Assembly (NCBI GenBank): GCA_020631735.1
Contig: CM036160.1
Location: forward strand, 2,712,407 to 2,776,406
Source: Saccharum officinarum
Lineage: Eukaryota > Streptophyta > Magnoliopsida > Poales > Poaceae
DNA: 64,000 bases
Reading direction: 5' to 3'
Shown here: positions 12,306-23,128 of the stretch, piece by piece
Numbering within the stretch: position 1 is the first letter of the stretch
Layout: each line of letters begins with the position of its first letter
The notes under the pieces: generated by a model
Databases searched by the model: none
Told to the model about the DNA's origin: nothing
The model's input: the letters and a program-made list of their open reading frames with translations, nothing else
Program-made: the position numbers and the translations under genes

Positions 12306-13230
12306 TTATTCGGTGTAGAGAGAGTTCATGGAATCTAATGATGAACTAGGGTGGGTCCAGCTCTCTCTACATCGACTATGAATATATAAAGACTCACCCT
12401 TCTCACTGTTGACAAGTGAACTCGTTTGGAACGGGCCGAGTCCAGTACCCATGAATGTTGTAATATACTCCCTATGGTAAGTGAGGAGAGGTTTGGGTGA
12501 TGAAATCCCCATTCAGGTGTCGATGAAGTATACCTAGGCGCATATATTAGCGCACGTGAATAGATGTGGACGTATATAATATACGGAAGTGTGGAAAGTC
12601 TAGTATTTTGACCATGAGTCATACCTAACGAAGTATGATGGAAAATTGGTCAAGATAATCATAGGTAAAGCGATACAAACCTGCGCAGGGTCAAACCGCG
12701 AATTCACGTCATGTCTCCTAGAATGGAGGCTACGGGAGCCTATAGGAGGCTCTGTCTCACTATATGGGTGATAATAGATTTCTTAAGCTATTTTCTAAAA
12801 ATATGCTACTTTTGATAATGATCTATGATTGAAAATGGATGACAGATGGCTAGGCCTACATTTCATTGATTTATTATATGCTTGCTAAGTACTTTGTACT
12901 CACTCTTGCTATTAACCCTCTCCCTTCAAATGAAAAGAGATAACCTATGATGATGAGATATGCCAAGCACATGACCTAAAGGAAGCCACACAGGAGAAAT
13001 ACATGATACAAATAAATTCTGAGTATAATGTGATGGTGTCGCTATTATTTTTGTATTAGGTAATGTTCAATAATTTTTGTCCATTGAATGTAACGAATTT
13101 TGTAAGGTCCTAACTATTATTTCTGTTGCAACACTTTGCTTTTAGGGTCATTACTCGAGAAGGCATCGCTTTGTCGGGTAATAATCCAAGTTGGTATTTT
13201 TACCTTGGCAGTGAAAATGCGGGTGTTACA
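12306..13230 (+). repeat. 3' portion of a Gypsy-type LTR (solo or truncated)
   Basis: The right end reads GCGGGTGTTACA (13219-13230), the usual terminus of grass Gypsy LTRs that begin TGTAACACCC. About 330 bases before it is the hairpin AGTAC-TTT-GTACT (12888-12900), the same device seen near the 3' end of the long LTR at 8108-8129. The left boundary is not visible, so the start given is approximate. Confidence 0.4.
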
Positions 13231-13345
13231 ATAACCTCCTCTACCCCTCTGCTACCAATGCAACACTCCATGTGTTTTGGTTTGGGGACCAGGTGGGTTG
13301 GGTTCGGTCTAGCCTGTTTTTTTGAGATGAGATGAACCCATATCA

Positions 13346-13984
13346 TGTTTGGTTTGAGGGTTAGAACCATTCCAGTTTTTTGTTTCGAATGAGAGATGGA
13401 GCGGGTTGGGATGGATGGTGCTGTAAACTCTGTTAGTTGCTATGTACGTGGCACCCAGCAGCGACCTCTCTCCCTTCTTCCACCTCACATTGCAACGCAC
13501 CACACCACGCCACCCCACCAGCGCGCCCCACCCTGCCCCCAGCGGTCAGCGCACTACCCTGCTCCGGCGGTCCGCACTGGCCCTGCCACACTGCCTCATG
13601 ACGGTGGGCCAGGCTGGCCATGCTACGCCGCCCCACGCTGCCTTGCGCAACGCTTGCGGCCCGTGAGACGGAGATGACACGGCACCACCTCCTCGAGCTA
13701 GAGCTCACACGCGCCCGCCGCCACCTCCCTGAGCTCGTGCTCGCCCGCCCTGGCTGCCACTTGCCCAAGGTTGTTCTCGCTTGTGCAAGACACGTGCGAG
13801 ACGGAGCAGAATGATGTCGATGTGGGTTGAGCTCGTCCGCTCGAATCGAGGGGACCATTCTAACCCGGACCTAGGAGGGTATATTCTCTCCTAGGTCCAA
13901 CCCAAACCCCCACAGCACCTCAACCAATCGTATGGCTATCTTGGTTGAACCTATTCCAACCTAGTAAAACCCTCAAACCAAACA
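13346..13984. mobile_element. GC-rich insertion bounded by perfect 17-bp inverted repeats
   Basis: TGTTTGGTTTGAGGGTT at 13346-13362 is repeated exactly in inverted orientation at 13968-13984. The 639-bp unit is AT-balanced at its ends and strongly GC-rich in the middle (13500-13810), where open frames on both strands arise from composition only. No target duplication was found directly outside the repeats, so the true ends may lie a little further out. It could be a non-autonomous DNA transposon carrying captured gene sequence. Confidence 0.5.
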
Positions 13985-15127
13985 AACGGTAACTCACAGG
14001 ACCATGTCCTGCAGGCTATTGCCTTCCGCCACTGGTTTTCGGCTAGGATTTGTGCTTAATATATTAGGTGGGGACTCTTCCCCTCTCCTCGTTTCGTAAA
14101 AAAACTAGCAGGCGCATAGGCAACTAAATAGTGGAACTCTAAACAGAAAAAAATTAAACTCAAATATCTAAACAGAAAAAAAAATTGACAGATCTCTCCA
14201 TGAGAGAAAATCTACCATTAAATCAAGACCTTCAAGAAAATATAAGCAAGCAGCATTCTCTGTAGTAGTAAATCATCAACTCCAAGAAAAGAAAATAGAA
14301 GCAATCAGCATTCTCTGCAGAATATATGTCGATCCTAAGCTTTTCAATCCACTAAACCCAAAAGCATAATTTCTAGAAAAGCTGAAAGTGGCAGGGTGTC
14401 CCATATATTTTCCAACCGTGAGCAGAAGACTTTTTTTTATCTGTCTATAGCTAACCAGTGTGAGCCGTCACACGATTCTTCTCTCCTCTAGTTACTGTTC
14501 ATCTTCGTCCTCCTGCCGCCCGCCGCTGCCCACCACCCCGACGTGGAGCGGTAAGGTCTCGCTGGAGCTTCGCAGCCGCGGCGCGACCTTAGTGCACCCA
14601 CGATAGCCTCCCTCTTCCCTCCACCCTCCCGCGGCTGCTTTCTTCTCTAACTCTGGCGAACGGTCACGACTCCTCCACCTCAACCTGGCCCGACCACCTC
14701 CACCGCCGCTAAGGCCCCGAACCGTCTGCCTCTATCCCCACCATCTGCCCTGCCTGCCTTCCCCGGCTAGCCCTTCTAAGACTGCCGGACTTGGAGAAAA
14801 AAGAGGGGAGAGGCCAGATTCAGAGAAGAGAAAATTCGAGTGATGGATTCCTCCAAATCACACGAGTGAGGGATAGCTTTTACTTTTTTTTTTGGTTAGT
14901 TTGAGGTCGCTAACCACGATTTCCACGCGGTCTAGTCATGCTAGGTTTTTTTTTAAACTTATTTTTGGCCATCGTGGCCGCCTGGCCGGTGGCCAGTTGC
15001 CTTCATAGCCCTGCGGGTGGGTCTCTTGGACTTCAAAATTCAGCAGCTTCAGCTTCCAGCCGCGCCACCCCGCCCACCTCGCCGTCGTACTCGCTTGCAC
15101 CAACCGCTCCGGCGAAGCACAGCACCC
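13985..15127. other. Region upstream of the 4CL-like gene
   Basis: 14000-14480 is AT-rich and featureless. 14480-14800 is a GC-rich patch with small frames on both strands that show no domain. 14880-15010 contains poly-T runs. The last 110 bases are a C-rich leader that stays open in the frame of the gene below but lacks an ATG. No TATA box could be placed with confidence. Confidence 0.3.
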
Positions 15128-17857
15128 ATGCCGTCGTCTCCGTCCGACCCCGACATCGACCCGCGCAGCGGCTACTGCGCGGCCACGAGGACGTTCCACA
15201 GCCTGCGTTCGCCAGCGCCGCTACCTCCGCCGGACCTCCCGCTCTCCTTCCCGGCCTTCGCGCTGTCCTTCCTCCCCGACCCGCTGCCCCCGTCGTCCCG
15301 CCCGGCGCTCTTAGACGCCGGCACCGGCGCGGCCGTCCCGTTCCCGGCCTTCCTGTCCAGGACCCGCGCGCTCGCTGCCGCGCTCCGCGCCCGCGTCCGC
15401 CTCGCCCCGGGCGACGTCGCGTTCGTCCTCGCGCCAGCCGGCGTCCACGTCCCCGTCCTCTACTACGCGCTCATGTCCGTCGGCGCCGTCGTGTCCCCCG
15501 CCAACCCGGCGCTCACCGCCGCCGAGGTCTCCCGCCTGCTCGCTCTCTCCAACCCCCAAGTCGCCTTCGCCGTCGCGGGCACCAGGGGCAAGCTCCCTCC
15601 CGGCCTCCGCACCGTGCTCCTCGACTCCCCGACGTTCCTCTCGTTCCTGCACGAGCCGGAGCCACACCAACAGGATGGTAACGGCGCGGTGGTAATGGTC
15701 CGCCAGTCGGACCAGGCGGCGGTGCTGTACTCGTCGGGCACCACCGGGATCACCAAGGCGGTCGTGTTCACCCACCGCAACCTCATGCCCTGCACCGCCA
15801 CGCCGGCGCCGGCGCCGGGGCCAGAGGTGATTATGCTCACCGTGCCACTCTTCCATGTCTACGGCTTCATCGTCTGCCTCATGGCGGCGTCGGCGGAGCA
15901 CACGCTGGTGCTGCACACGACGAGGAGGTTCGACGCCGCGGCGGTGCTAGCTGCGGTAGGGAGGTTCGGAGTGACGCGCCTCGCGCTGGCACCGCCAGCG
16001 CTGCTGGCCATCGTGCGGGCCACCGAGCAGGACGCGGCGGCCACTCGCGTGGCCACGCTGAAGGCGGTGATCTGCGGCGGCTCGGCCGTCGCGGCTGACC
16101 TCATTGCGCGCTTCTCGCGCCAGTTCCCCGCCGTAAGCCTTGCCCAGGTTGGTTTCTCTACTGCAAGTTCATGTCTTTCGATTCTTAGTTCAAAGATTAT
16201 CGTAACTACTAGTTCATACAAATCACTTGCAATTGCAATTGTGTGTTCATCGTAGAGTGCAAGCTGGTGCGCAACTGGTCAGTTAGAACTATACTAATTG
16301 TTACTTGTTTCCGATTGCAGTTGTGTACTTGTGTTCATCATAGCATAGAGTGCAATCTGATGCTCAATTGATCAGTTAGAATTATCTGTGAATTATATAT
16401 ACTAATTGTTACATATTTCCAATTGGCAAAAGGGGTATGGTCTCACGGAGACTACATCCGGTTTCTGCCGTGTTGTTGGAGAGGAAGAGAGCGCACGAGT
16501 TGGATCCGTGGGCCGTCTTTTATGGGGCGCTGAAGCAAAGATTGTTCATCCAGAAACAGGAGCTGCCCAGGCTCCTGGTGTGCCTGGGGAGTTTTGGATC
16601 CGAGGCCCTTTTGTAATGAAAGGTTGCTCCATATCAGCATTCAATCAGTTTAGTAGTAAAACAATAATATGCTACAATTCACTTTGCTCATATAAGAAAA
16701 TAACGTTGCTTTTTAAGAGGACCTTTTATTGCTGATAGCTATAGTTTTATAAGTTGACAAGAGTTTCAGCGTAAAGAGTGTCTATGTTTGTTTCTTCAGC
16801 CACCAAAGAAAAGACGCTACCAACCTTGCACTTGTTTAAAAATAAAAGGAATTATGTTGGCATTCCTAATTTCCTATGCGGACAATTTGAGCTATATGCA
16901 TGATTCAGTATCAGTGTTCTAAGTTAGCTAGTGCATAACGTGATGCCTGTTGTTACTCTATTATTTTCACCATCACCCTGACATTAAACTGAAACTTCAG
17001 TGACACTTAGTCGCTTCTGAGCACTAGCGTAGGTTACCTTGGCGAGAAGGATTCTAATCTTGGACAGTGAAGGATGGCTGAGGACAGGAGATCTTTGTTA
17101 TATTGACCAAGACGGATTCGTTTACGTTGTGGATCGCCTGAAAGAGATAATTAAGTACAAAGGCTACCAGGTATCTTCTAGTGTCAGAATTTTTTCCAAT
17201 CAGCATTCTCATGACCTAGCAGAGTAGCAGTCCATCAGAGCATCTGTTAGACTTGCAGTGTCAGCTTGCCTTCCCTCCTGATTCCTGATGGCATATGTTT
17301 CATTCAGGTGCCTCCTGCAGAACTTGAAAACCTGCTTCAGACACACCCAGATATTGATGAAGCCGCAGTTGTCCCGTAAGTATATATACATACATACACC
17401 TATCAAACATGAGAAATCAACTTTGCAAGACACACAAATGGAATATTTACTTCAAAAGAAAGACACTAACTATTCTTCATAGCACAGATACCCTGATGAC
17501 GTGGCTGGAGAGTTGCCGGTAGCGTTCATCGTCAGACGCCCAGGAAGTCACTTGCACGAATCACACATCAAAGAATTCGTCGCCAAACAGGTTTGCCGCT
17601 GGCTCAACACAACAAATTTGTAGCCACTGTGTTTTTTTTTTTGTTTTGTTTTCAAAAAGAAAAGAGGGAGCTTTGTTGAGTTGATTCTGCAATAAGCTTG
17701 GGCCTAATAACAGCTATCGTTTGTCATGCAGGTTGTGCACTACAAGCGAATCCACCATGTTTTCCTTGTGGATTCGATACCGCAAAATGCTGCGGGTAAG
17801 ATTCTACGCAAGGACTTGGCGAAGCTAGCATTGCGGCGTATCAGCTCCAAGCTATAG
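15128..17857 (+). CDS. 4-coumarate-CoA-ligase-like acyl-activating enzyme, peroxisomal, frameshifted in exon 3
   Basis: This is an adenylate-forming acid:CoA ligase of the 4CL-like group; the family first makes an acyl-AMP and then the CoA thioester. Six exons fit the sequence: 15128-16147, 16433-16622, 17033-17170, 17308-17375, 17488-17590 and 17732-17857, all with GT/AG borders. Motifs in order: the AMP-binding loop SSGTTGITK (about residue 202), GYGLTETTS at the start of exon 2, [12 protein letters not shown] and [13 protein letters not shown] in exon 3, VPPAELE in exon 4, and the catalytic-lysine motif AGKILRKDL in exon 6. The protein ends in SKL, a type 1 peroxisomal targeting signal, pointing to roles such as activation of jasmonate precursors or other fatty or aromatic acids; the substrate cannot be told. 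The exons sum to 1645 nt, one over a multiple of three. Exon 3 starts GYLGEKDS and then hits a stop, while [11 protein letters not shown] continues in another frame, so a few bases are missing. Confidence 0.88.
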
Positions 17858-18330
17858 CATGTAGTTGCAGTGTGATGTCAGTGTGTCACGCCCTCACCAT
17901 GACTGTATAAATGTACTAGCAGATATCACATTTGTAATGTAATCAGTTTATGACATTGAGAGTTATTGAGTAAGTGTGAATTTATATATATGCATTGTTA
18001 TGGAGCGCATCCCCATTGTGATGATTGATGAATTTGTACCCTGGAGTATTATTCATGGCCACTGCAAACGATCTACAATTCGATCATTATTTTATTTTAG
18101 AAAAAAAATATCATAATGAGACCCCAGCTGGCAGGGTCAGAGACTCAGAGCTATCCCTCCCCTCTTCTGCGGCTGCACCCGTGACCCCATCTGTCAGGGT
18201 CAGAGCTGCCCCTCACATCCCACTCCACTCTGACTGAGCCCAAATGCCCAATCCACCGCGCGCAGCTCCGCCGACCAAACCCTAGCTCCGATCCGCGGCG
18301 AGCAGCGTGGCGCCGCGGCGGGCGGCGCTG
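17858..18330 (+). promoter_or_regulatory. 3' end of the 4CL-like gene and upstream region of F-box copy A
   Basis: The first part is the AT-rich 3' untranslated region of the 4CL-like gene. From about 18120 the sequence becomes C-rich and is clearly homologous to the regions upstream of F-box copies B (21235-21374) and D (41740-41879), sharing phrases such as GGCTGCACCC and CAGGGTCAGAGCTGC. This block is the likely core promoter and leader of the F-box family. No TATA box stands out. Confidence 0.5.
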
Positions 18331-20059
18331 ATGGACGAGCTCGTGGAGGAGATCCTCCTCCGCATTCCGCCGGACGACCCCGCGCACCTCCTCCGCGCCG
18401 CGCTCGTCTGCAAGCGCTGGTGCCGCATCGTCTCCGACCCCGGATTCCGCCGCCGGTTCCGTGAGTTCCACCGGTCGCCCCCAATGCTCGGCTTCCTCTG
18501 CAGCCGCGGGCCATGGACCAGCTACGTCCCCAGCACCTCCTCCTTCCGCCCGTCCCCCGCCCGCCTCTCCTACAAGACGGTCGACGCACGCCATGGCCGC
18601 GTCCTCCTCCACGGCGTGAGCTGGAATCATGAGCGGAACCTCTGTGACGATTCCTTCGTGGTTTGGGATCCAATCTCGGGGGGGTGAGTGTTTGAGACTT
18701 CCCTGGCTGCCGCGGTCCTGGTACCAGGAGTCCAACTTCCCCTCCTGTACCTGGAATACGGCAGTGCTTTGCGCCTCCGCCGACGCCTGTGACCATCTCG
18801 AGTGCCACAGCGAACCCTTCCTGGTTGTCTTTGTGGCCAGCGGCAAGGGCTGGGGCAGGTCCGGGATGTGTGCCCTTGTCTACTCATCGGAGGCTGCTGC
18901 GTGGAGCCAGTGGATCTATGCTCCTCGCCTTGATGAGGAATTGCAATTGGTGCCAAGTGCGCTTGCAGGGAATTCGATGTACTTCTTGTGTCGCAAAAGT
19001 GTCCTCAAGTTTGATCTGGCCACACGAGAAATGTCTCTGATTGACCTGCCACAACAAACCTTTGGGCGCCCTATCCTCAGGGCAACAGAGGACGGTGGTC
19101 TGGGACTCGCCACCGTGTGCTCAAATGAACTATACCTGTGGTCAAGGGAGATTGGTCCCGACGAGGATGTAGGATGGGCACAAAGCAATGTCATTAATCT
19201 TACAGAGTTACTTCCTGCTGTAATTCCTGATGAACCCATGGTCTCACCTCGTCTAACTGGCTCTGCACATGGCCTTGATATTATTCTTCTGTGCACAAGT
19301 GTGGGGATTTTCACTATTCATCTGAAGACTGGGTGGGCAGTTTCACTTTCCCGTACATGAGCTTCTACACTCCAGGTACTAGAGTGGGTAAGAGACACTC
19401 AAGCATCATGCCTATCATTCTTTAACATGGATATATAGTGTCACTTATTTTGTGATTGACTAATATTCAGATTGAGCACTATTTCATTTAGTAACGTGAA
19501 GTTTTGGATGATGGTATTTCTGCTCAAGCAAAATGAGTTCATGAAAGTGATATATCCCAATTACATTTAAAGCTGTGATGCAGTCCTCCAACTAGATTCA
19601 TGAAATTGGTTAGACATGCATAGGAGCTTTCATTGTCTTCCAACAGTCTTGAAAAATGGTTTAGATTGGCCATTAAGGTATCCAACAGGGAAGAAACCAA
19701 AAATACATAACCTGCACGGCCTTCTGCACATCCAGATATAAACCTCCCACATATGCTTAACACCTTTGCATTCTTTGGCTTTGATCTGTTGCCAATGTAA
19801 CTTAATACTTATAATTGTATATATGCATGGATGATGATCTTATACTGACAAATATATGTGTTTCTCTCAAGCCATGAGTCCAGCTGTCGATGATTACTTT
19901 GAGATGTGATGTTTTCCTGCTTGTTTTATGTTGTTGTTTCTCTATTTGTTTAGCCCTCAACTTGGTAACAAATGTTCACTGAGGGAAATCATTCAGCTGA
20001 TGTTATTTTCGAAACTATGCATCTCTGCAGCATTGGGAGCGGCCGCCTCTGCCGAGTGA
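18331..20059 (+). pseudogene. F-box protein gene, copy A (frameshifted)
   Basis: F-box proteins are substrate receptors of SCF ubiquitin ligases. The N-terminal F-box starts MDELVEEILLRIPPDDP and includes ALVCKRW and DPGFRRRFREFH. The rest resembles grass F-box proteins with an uncharacterised beta-rich C-terminal half (VWDPISG, YSSEAAAWS, FDLATREMSLIDLP, LTGSAHGLDIILL). The family's first ATG has become GTG at 18307, so 18331 is the first usable start. A seven-G run near 18680-18686 shifts the frame just after VWDPISGG; the second frame then stays open to 19360. A further small indel near 19335 breaks the exon-1 end. A predicted intron (19376-20030, GT...CTGCAG) leads to a tiny exon 2 (20031-20059) ending LGAAASAE. 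The sequence cannot make the full protein as written. Confidence 0.8.
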
Positions 20060-21374
20060 TCAAGAACAAGCATCTCAAATGTCTGATGAACACAAGATTC
20101 TCCACTGCGCAGCCTTGTCAGTTAAGGTTAAAAGGGATCATGGTAGTGGTTAATAATGTGTTTTTAAGGTGAGGCAACTCTTTAGCATGAGTGCTATTAT
20201 TCATGGTCTTAGTTTGCTGGCCGTCAGTTTCTGGATTTTGTGCAAGGGATCGCATCTTATGTCTGTTCTTTTGATCATCCTGTGAAGTTTGCTTTGGCTT
20301 CTCTGTTAAGCTGACCTTGTATTGTATATTATTCTACTCCATGTGTAATCCTGAACAGTAGCTTTAATGAAGCCCTTTGAATGGTTGAATGCGTAATATG
20401 TTTTCCCGTTATTATATGTAAAAACATCTACGCTCAAGAAAATGATCATTTGAAACTAAAATGCAAGCCCATATGTGCTCCAGCCCAGTTTTAGTTTGGT
20501 CCATAATCTTGTGGCTTGACCGCTTGAACATGAAAGTAGAGCTACATCATGGGGAGCTAAATGTTCTCCAAGACTTCTTAATTATTGGGTCGAAAACAAT
20601 TTGGACCACATGTAGAGTATATGAATTTTGCATGAATGAATACAATTCATACAGATATCTTTTAAATTTTCTATAGTAGGACAGAGTCTTGGCTGGTTAG
20701 CTGTCTGGTGGTATACGTATACTGCCTAGTTCACGTACCGAAGAGAACACATGGAAATGGAAAAGAATGACACGTTACCTGAACATAGAGACTGATCGGG
20801 CGCTAATATTTCAGATCTGAAATTCTGCATGGTTGAGCAATACTCACACCATACACACATATTGGCTTTCTAAATACATAATAAAAAAATCTAGATTATA
20901 TATATCACGTAGCTTGAGATGAATTTGTATTCGTATATTTCATTCATTCACGGTCATTGCAAACGTTTCTCCGAGGCCCAGTTTAGTTCCAGAAAATTTT
21001 GCAAAATTTTTTAAGACTTCTCATCACTTTGAATCTCTAAACACATGCATGAAGCATTAAATATAGATAAAAAATAAAACTAATTATACAGTTTAGCCGT
21101 AATTCACAAGACGAATCTTTTAAACCTAATTAGTCTATAATTAGACACTAATTGCTAAATAACAACGAAAAGTACTGCAATAACATAAGATTTTTTCGCC
21201 ATCTAAACACAGCATCTCAAAACCAAAATCAGAGACCGTATCTTCTGTGGCTGCACCCCTGACCCCACCAGGCAGAGTCAGAGCTGCTCCTCAGATCATT
21301 CACCAGTCACCACGCGCACCTCCGCTGACCGACCCTCGCTCTGCTCTGCTCTGCTCCGATCCGCGGCGAGCAGC
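20060..21374. other. Spacer between F-box copies A and B
   Basis: 20060-20690 is the 3' flank of copy A and is shared with the flanks of copies B, C and D (for example GTTAAAAGGGATCATGG and ATGAATTTTGCATGAATGAA). 20700-20930 shows nothing recognisable. A Tourist-like MITE occupies 20975-21213. The last 140 bases are the family promoter and leader of copy B. Confidence 0.5.
20975..21213. mobile_element. Tourist-like MITE in the promoter of F-box copy B
   Basis: It begins GGCCCAGTTTAGTTCC and ends with the decayed inverted counterpart CATCTAAACACAGC. The interior has the usual AT-rich MITE text, including CTAATTAGTCTATAATTAG. Comparison with copy D, where CATTTCTCCAAGCC runs on without interruption (about 41670), shows that it is an insertion in the B promoter. 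Confidence 0.7.
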
Positions 21375-23128
21375 ATGGCTCCGCGGCCGCCGCTGGCGGA
21401 GCTGATGGACGAGCTCGTGGAGGAGATCCTCCTCCGCGTCCCGCCGGACGACCCCACGCGCCTCCTCCGCGCCGCGCTCGTCTGCAAGCGCTGGTGCCGC
21501 ATCGTCTCCGCCGCCGGTTCCGTGAGTTCCACCGCACGCCCCCCATCCTCGGATTCCTCCACAACCACCGGCTGTCCTACTCTTTCGCCCCCACCTCATC
21601 CTTCCGCCCGCACCCTGCCGCCCGCCCCAACTCGTACCGCGCGATCGACGCGCGCCATGGCCGCGTCCTCCTCTGGTGCCACCGTTTTTATCGAAATACC
21701 TTGGCAATTGCTTTCGTGGTTTGGGATCCAATCACGGGCGAGAGTGCGAAACTGCCCTTGCTACCGTTAGCGTCTGATACCTGGAATGCCGCGGTGCTCT
21801 GCGCCGCCTCCGCCGTCGGCGCCTGTGACCACCTGGACTGTCAACACGGGCCTTTCCTTGTCGTCTTTGTGGGCATGGGCAAGGGCAATGGCGGGTTTGC
21901 CCGTGTCTACTCATCGGAGGCTGCTACATGGAGCAAGCGTATCTCTGCTCAGCACCTCCGAGAGGATATCCATTCGCTGCCAAGTGCCCTCGCAGGGAAT
22001 GCACTCTGCTTTGTGTGTAGCACAATTATCCTCAAGTATGACCTGGCTGCACGAGAAATGTCTGTGATTCACCTGCCAAGAGAATGCTTCTTTAGGCCCA
22101 CTATAGTCGGAACAACAGAGGACGGTCGACTGGGACTCGCCAGCATCCGCTCACATCGACTATACCTCCACCTATGGTCAATCGAGGATGCAGGATGGGT
22201 ACAAAGCAAAGTCATTAAGCTTACAAAATTACTTCCTGATGAACCCCTAGGCTCACTTCGTCTGACTGGCTTTGCACATGGCCTTGATATTATTCTTGTG
22301 GCGGCAAGTGAGAGGACTTTCACTATTGACCTGAAGTCTGTCCGGGTCACAAAGGTGTGCGAAGAAGGTCGGTGCTATGACATTTTCCCCTACACGAGCT
22401 TCTGCAATCCAGGTACTAGAGTAAGACTCTGGCATCATGTCTATCTTTCTTTAACATGGATGTATAGCGTCACTTATTATGTGATTTACTAATAATCAGA
22501 TTGAGCACTATTATTTCATTTAGTAACATCAAATTTTGGATGATGGTATTTATGCTTAAGCAAAATGAGTTGATGAAAGTGGGATATCACAACTATACAT
22601 TTAATGCTGTGATGCTCCTGCTGTCGTCTGTCACAACCATTTTTATGGATCAGATTCATGAAATTGGCTACACATGTATAGGACCTTTCATTGTCTTCCA
22701 TCTGTCTTGAAAAATGTGATTTAGATTGGCCATTAAGGTATCCAGTACGGAAGAAACCAAAAATACATAACCAAAAAGACATAACCGGCAGGGCCTTCTG
22801 CACATCCAGATGTCAATATCCTACATATCCTTAACACCTTTGCATTCTTTGGCTGTGATCTATTGCCAATGTTACTTAACAATATGTACGCATGGATGTT
22901 GGATGATGATATTATACTGACAAATAGAGGCGTTTCTCTCAAACCATGAAACCAGCTGTCGCTGATTACTTTGAGATGTCTGTCTGCTTGTTTTATGTGC
23001 TTGTTTCTCTATTAGTTAGTCCGCAACTTGGTAAGAAATGTTCACCGAGGGAAATCACTCAGCTGATGTTTTTTTTTTCATAACTATGCATCTCTGCAGC
23101 ATTGGGAGCGGCTTCCTCTGCTGAGTGA
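21375..23128 (+). pseudogene. F-box protein gene, copy B (13-bp deletion in the F-box)
   Basis: It starts with an intact ATG at 21375 (MAPRPPLAELMDELVEEILL, then VPPDDPTRLLRAALVCKRWC). Against copy A, 13 bases are missing after ATCGTCTCC (about 21512), between two TCCG repeats, so the frame is lost inside the F-box. The downstream frame is otherwise clean to the splice donor: RRRFREFHRTPPILGFL, FVVWDPITGESAKLPLLP, WNAAVLCA, VYSSEAATWSKRI, KYDLAAREMSVIHLP, LTGFAHGLDIILV. Exon 1 ends at 22412 (CCAG|GTACTAGAG) and a small exon 2 (23100-23128) encodes LGAASSAE then stop. Apart from the deletion this is the best-preserved copy. A shortened protein starting within the second frame would lack most of the F-box. 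Confidence 0.83.

Noticed and set aside
13396..13858. Overlapping open frames on both strands (up to 141 codons)
   Set aside because: They are explained by GC content in the inverted-repeat unit; no motif, and frames overlap on opposite strands.
16991..17050. An alternative splice acceptor that would restore the 4CL-like frame
   Set aside because: Every AG from 16999 to 17049 was tried: those in the right phase meet a stop at once, and the others are out of phase.
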